Part shown: piece after piece, positions 43,645-46,535 of the stretch | How the letters are laid out: every line of letters starts with the position of its first letter | Numbering within the stretch: the stretch's first letter is position 1 | Assembly (NCBI GenBank): GCA_021372515.1 | Contig: JAJFUG010000081.1 | Coordinates: 1-46,535 of the forward strand | From: a bacterium | GTDB taxonomy: Bacteria > Gemmatimonadota > Glassbacteria > GWA2-58-10 | Length of the DNA stretch: 46,535 nucleotides | Direction of reading: 5' to 3' | Program-made: the position numbers and the translations under genes | Notes under the pieces: model-generated | The model's database searches: none | Told to the model about the DNA's origin: nothing | The model's input: only the letters and a program-made list of their open reading frames with translations

Positions 43645-44607
43645 ATGGAAACACCCCGTCTGAGTGTGGTCATCCCGATGTACAACGAGGGCGAAAACGT
43701 GCGCCGCACCGTGGCCGCCGTGATCGCGGAACTCGAGCCCGCGGGAATCGGCTTCGAGCTGGTGTGCGTGGATGACGGGTCCACGGACGACACGCTGGGC
43801 ATGATCCTGGAGCTGGCCGCCTCCGACAGCCGGGTCCGGGCAGCCGGCCATCCGGTCAACCGCGGGCGGGGCGCGGCTCTGCGCGCCGGTTACGCCGCCT
43901 CTGCGGGCGAATATATCGTGGCGATCGACGCCGACCTGAGCTACCACCCGCGGCAGATAATGCAGCTCGTACGCCGCCTGGAGGAACCGGATGCGCCGGA
44001 CATCGTGCTGGCCAGCCCCTACATGCCGGGCGGCCGCACCGAGGGCGTGGCGCCGCTGCGGCTTTTTATCAGCCGGGCGGCCAACGTGATCCTGCGTCAG
44101 GCCATGGGACGGCGCTACTGGACCATGACCAGCGTGTTCCGCGCCTACAGGCGAAGGGTTTTCGAGTGCATCGAACTCTACAGCGAGGGCAAGGACATCC
44201 ACCTGGAAACCGTGGCCAAGGCCGAGGCAGCGGGCCTGAGGATAGTCGAGTCGCCGGCCGTGCTGACCAGCCGCAAGCGCGGCAAGAGCAAGCTCAAGTT
44301 CCGCGTCACCGCGCTCAGCCACCTGATGTTCTCGTTCTACGAGCGGCCGATCCTGCTGTTCGGCGTGGCCGGCCTGGTCCTTATCCTGGCCGCGGCGGGA
44401 ATAGCCGGGTATCTTTTCCACCTCTGGCTGATCGCGCGGCTGAACCCCACCCGCCCGATTGTCTGGCTGAGCGTGATCCTCCTGCTGGCCGGCATCCAGA
44501 TCGCCGGGTTCGCGTTCGTGAGCACCCAGGTGAGCATGCTGCGGCGCGAGCTGTTCCGCACCCAGAAAGAAATCCTCCTGCTGCGGCGCGGCGACGCCCG
44601 GAAATGA
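43645..44607 (+). CDS. Family 2 glycosyltransferase with C-terminal membrane helices
   Basis: 320 residues. A GT-A domain opens LSVVIPMYNEGENVRRTV, with nucleotide-binding CVDDGSTDDT and the metal-binding DxD in VAIDADLSYHP. The GT2 dolichol-phosphate-mannose-synthase-like pattern continues with TSVFRAYRRRVFE. Two membrane helices lie near the C-terminus (about 234-260 and 272-295). It probably moves a sugar from a nucleotide donor to a lipid carrier or to a growing glycan at the inner membrane. The next gene starts eight bases after its stop, so the two enzymes likely act in one pathway; the product is unknown. Confidence 0.9.
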   Translation: METPRLSVVIPMYNEGENVRRTVAAVIAELEPAGIGFELVCVDDGSTDDTLGMILELAASDSRVRAAGHPVNRGRGAALRAGYAASAGEYIVAIDADLSYHPRQIMQLVRRLEEPDAPDIVLASPYMPGGRTEGVAPLRLFISRAANVILRQAMGRRYWTMTSVFRAYRRRVFECIELYSEGKDIHLETVAKAEAAGLRIVESPAVLTSRKRGKSKLKFRVTALSHLMFSFYERPILLFGVAGLVLILAAAGIAGYLFHLWLIARLNPTRPIVWLSVILLLAGIQIAGFAFVSTQVSMLRRELFRTQKEILLLRRGDARK

Positions 44608-44614
44608 GCCCCGC

Positions 44615-45781
44615 ATGCCCGGCCCGGTCTGTGTCATAACCAACGCCTACCCCGACCTGCCCGGCTCCTACCACGGCTCTTTCATCCGCCGCACGGTGGA
44701 GGACCTGGCAGTGCGCGGCTGGCGCTCGTACGTGCTGGCCCCGCGTATCTACCGCGAAAGCCCCCCGCGCGAGAGCTTCCCAACTCACGACATCCGGCGG
44801 TTCCCGTTCCTCTCGGCGCAAAAGCTCCTTATCGAATACGAACGCACCCCGTACCTGCGCGTGGCCTCCCTTGTCACTTCGGGAACAGCGGCATCTGTCA
44901 GCGAAATTCTGCGCCACGGCTGCGGCCTGATCCACGCGCATTGGGCGTTCCCGGCCGGGCTTGTGGGCCTGGCCGCGGCGCGTGTGACCGGAAGGCCCCT
45001 CATTCTCACGGTCCATGGCTCGGACCAGCGTCTTGCCGCCGAGCGCGGCGGTGTTGCGGCGCAAATATTCCGCACTGTCGCCCGCGGAGCCGCGCGGGTG
45101 CAAAGTGTCTCCGGCCCGATCACGGATTACCTTCTCTCCATCGGCGTGCCGGCCGGGCGTATCCTCACCCGCCCGCTGGGGGTGGATGAGTCCGTGTTCA
45201 ACGCCTCCGTGCAACCGGACAAGGACTCGGCGGACTCTTTCGGCATCCTCAGCACGCGCAGCCTGTTGCCGCTCTACCGGGTGGAGGACCTGGTGCGGGC
45301 CGCCGCGCGCCTGCGCGAAAATATCCCGAGACTGCACCTGGTCCTGGCCGGGGAGGGCCCCGAGCGCGGTTCTCTTGAATCCCTGGGCGCGGAGCTGGGC
45401 CTGGGCGACAGGCTGACTTTCACCGGACGGCTCACCCCACCCGAGCTGGCGCGCCAGTTGGCCGCCTGCCGGGTGTACGTGAGCACCAGCCCGGCCGACG
45501 GCACGAGTGTATCTCTTCTCGAAGCCCTGGCCCTGGGTTGCCTGCCCGTAGTGGCCGACATTCCCTCCAACCGCGATTGGGTGAGTCTCGGCGTGAACGG
45601 CCTTCTGTTCCCGCCCGGGGACATAGACTCCCTGGCGGAGTGCATTCTGCAGGCCAGCCGTGACAGCGCTCTGGCCGCCCGGGCACGGAGCGAGGGACCC
45701 AGGCTTGTGGCCGCGCGTGGCCTCTGGCGCGGGCAGATCGAGACGTTGGATTCGCTCTACAGCGAGTTGTGGCGGGGGTGA
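44615..45781 (+). CDS. Family 4 (GT-B) glycosyltransferase
   Basis: 388 residues. The N-terminal Rossmann half begins CVITNAYPDLPGSYHGSFIRRTVEDL and includes IHAHWAFPAG and LTVHGSDQRLA. The C-terminal half has VLAGEGPERGSLESLGAELGLGDRLTFTGRL and the donor-binding Glu region SPADGTSVSLLEALALGCLPVVADI. This is the GT4 pattern of retaining enzymes that build capsule, exopolysaccharide or lipopolysaccharide. No membrane helix is predicted. It follows the GT2 gene by seven bases and ends before a compound palindrome at 45841. Confidence 0.9.
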   Translation: MPGPVCVITNAYPDLPGSYHGSFIRRTVEDLAVRGWRSYVLAPRIYRESPPRESFPTHDIRRFPFLSAQKLLIEYERTPYLRVASLVTSGTAASVSEILRHGCGLIHAHWAFPAGLVGLAAARVTGRPLILTVHGSDQRLAAERGGVAAQIFRTVARGAARVQSVSGPITDYLLSIGVPAGRILTRPLGVDESVFNASVQPDKDSADSFGILSTRSLLPLYRVEDLVRAAARLRENIPRLHLVLAGEGPERGSLESLGAELGLGDRLTFTGRLTPPELARQLAACRVYVSTSPADGTSVSLLEALALGCLPVVADIPSNRDWVSLGVNGLLFPPGDIDSLAECILQASRDSALAARARSEGPRLVAARGLWRGQIETLDSLYSELWRG

Positions 45782-45840
45782 AAAAAAATGGAAGGGCTTG
45801 CGGCAAAGTGAAGCCTGTGCAACACCGTTTGGCGCCTGTC

Positions 45841-45900
45841 GTAGGGGCGAGGCCTGCCTCGCATAGAAAAGAATTCGGTCACGGTGCACTGTGACCCTAC
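45841..45900. repeat. Compound palindromic (REP-like) element, copy 3
   Basis: Outer inverted repeat GTAGGG/CCCTAC (45841-45846 and 45895-45900) around two hairpins: GCGAGG/CCTCGC (45847-45852 and 45857-45862) and GGTCAC/GTGACC (45877-45882 and 45891-45896). It is the clearest member of the family seen at 30001 and 41564. It separates the glycosyltransferase gene from the convergent membrane protein gene. Confidence 0.75.
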
Positions 45901-45918
45901 GCGAAAGACAAAAGGCGA

Positions 45919-45934
45919 ATCCCCCAAAGGGGAC
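45919..45934 (-). terminator. Weak terminator-like hairpin after the right-edge gene
   Basis: Stem TCCCC/GGGGA with a short loop on the minus strand, 12 bases past the stop at 45946, followed by a T-containing stretch (CGCCTTTTG). The stem is short and the T-run is offset, so this is tentative. Confidence 0.35.
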
Positions 45935-45945
45935 CCGAGAGGGAT

Positions 45946-46535
45946 TTATCTCTTGAACCGCCGACGCACGGCCAGCAAAAGCAGGGCGAACTGCGAGGAA
46001 AACACCAGCACGGCCGCCACTTTCCATATTTCTGTCAACAGGCCGTACGGCTCGTAGCGCATGCTGCGCTGGAAAGGCAGGATTGAGAGCGTGAAACGCA
46101 GAGCTTCTTTGAAGTCCACCCAAGAAGGCAGCCCCCAGCCCCAATTGTAGTTCACTGGTTTTTCCCCCACCACCTCGAACCCGGACATAAGGAAGATGCC
46201 GGAGAAAGCCAGGAACATGCAAAGCAGCACCCAGAACGCCTGCCAATAGCTTGTGCCGTAATTATTGAGGATGCGGTACAGGTTATACTCGTTGCACCAT
46301 TCGCGGAGCTTACGCCAGAAAGGAGACTTGACCTTTTCACCTTTCTGTTTTCTGCGGCACTCCATTTCACCGATGTGGAACTGTTCTGCGGAGGGGAAAT
46401 CTCTTTTTCTTTCGTAGTTGATAACTAACTGGCTATAGTTTTCGGCGATCTTGGTATAGTCTATTTCCTCTTTTGGTGCATTAGTTTCAGCGCTTTCAGA
46501 GTTTTTATACTCGTCATAAAGTGCCAATTTTCTTT
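45946..46535 (-). CDS. Membrane protein, C-terminal part (5' end beyond the window)
   Basis: At least 193 residues. The reading frame stays open to the last base of the window, so the start is probably outside; a TTG at 46527 would be possible but has no clear ribosome site. The visible part has a helical segment (YSQLVINYERKRDFPSAEQFHIGEMECRRKQ), then two membrane helices (WQAFWVLLCMFLAFSGIFLMSGF and VAAVLVFSSQFALLLLAV). This resembles the C-terminal end of pentapeptide-repeat or ion-channel-like membrane proteins, where such a segment precedes the helices. Base composition is visibly more AT-rich than in the neighbours, which hints at a different origin. Confidence 0.65.
   Translation of the reverse strand, partial: RKLALYDEYKNSESAETNAPKEEIDYTKIAENYSQLVINYERKRDFPSAEQFHIGEMECRRKQKGEKVKSPFWRKLREWCNEYNLYRILNNYGTSYWQAFWVLLCMFLAFSGIFLMSGFEVVGEKPVNYNWGWGLPSWVDFKEALRFTLSILPFQRSMRYEPYGLLTEIWKVAAVLVFSSQFALLLLAVRRRFKR

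Overview
The window is about 46.5 kb of GC-rich, tightly packed bacterial DNA. Almost every gene from the left edge to about 43.3 kb lies on the minus strand, with many 1-4 base stop/start overlaps and frequent GTG and TTG starts. The gene set points to a Gram-negative, probably anaerobic bacterium of the FCB superphylum or a neighbouring candidate phylum. The reasons are Bat (aerotolerance) and Gld-like ABC genes, a siroheme-decarboxylase route to heme, an MSHA-like pilus with an outer-membrane secretin, and PyrR linked to de novo pyrimidine genes. No rRNA is present, so the phylum cannot be fixed; this placement is inference.

Layout, in the direction of transcription (right to left unless stated). 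(1) 1-3.7 kb: an ECF sigma factor, then hemB, two siroheme decarboxylase subunits and hemL (cut by the left edge). Together these cover early and late steps of the alternative, siroheme-dependent heme pathway. (2) 4.0-17.4 kb: one polarised run of twelve genes: MoxR ATPase, DUF58, GldA-like ATPase, ABC permease, GldG-like protein, DUF4340, a BatD-like membrane protein, BatA, BatB, BatC, BatD and BatE. It joins a Gld-type ABC exporter to a complete MoxR/Bat von Willebrand system. (3) 17.6-21.6 kb: pyrR-pyrB-pyrC, a 52-residue membrane protein and a HEAT-repeat lipoprotein, closed by an intrinsic terminator. (4) 21.7-24.0 kb: an exported TPR protein with its own promoter and a structured leader, and a degenerate ABC ATPase. 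(5) 24.4-26.5 kb, plus strand: two paralogous 134-residue secreted proteins of unknown function flanking a single-domain response regulator. (6) 26.5-29.9 kb: uvrC, an MBL-fold hydrolase and a XerD-like recombinase, overlapping head to tail. (7) 30.2-43.3 kb: a nine-gene type IV / MSHA-like pilus locus: MshE/PilB-type ATPase with a predicted c-di-GMP-binding domain, PilC, a pseudopilin fused to Ca-binding repeats and three IPT/TIG domains, a PilP-like protein, a PilM-PilN fusion, PilO, a secretin lipoprotein, an ExeA-like ATPase with two SPOR domains, and an MshN-like TPR protein. (8) 43.6-45.8 kb, plus strand: two glycosyltransferases. (9) Right edge: the C-terminal part of a lower-GC membrane protein.

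The most noteworthy items are the adhesin-like pseudopilin within a predicted c-di-GMP-responsive pilus locus, the paired small secreted proteins around a response regulator, the degenerate orphan ABC ATPase, a possible PyrR-binding loop before pyrR, and a family of compound palindromes with matched GTAGGG/CCCTAC-type ends at three intergenic sites.
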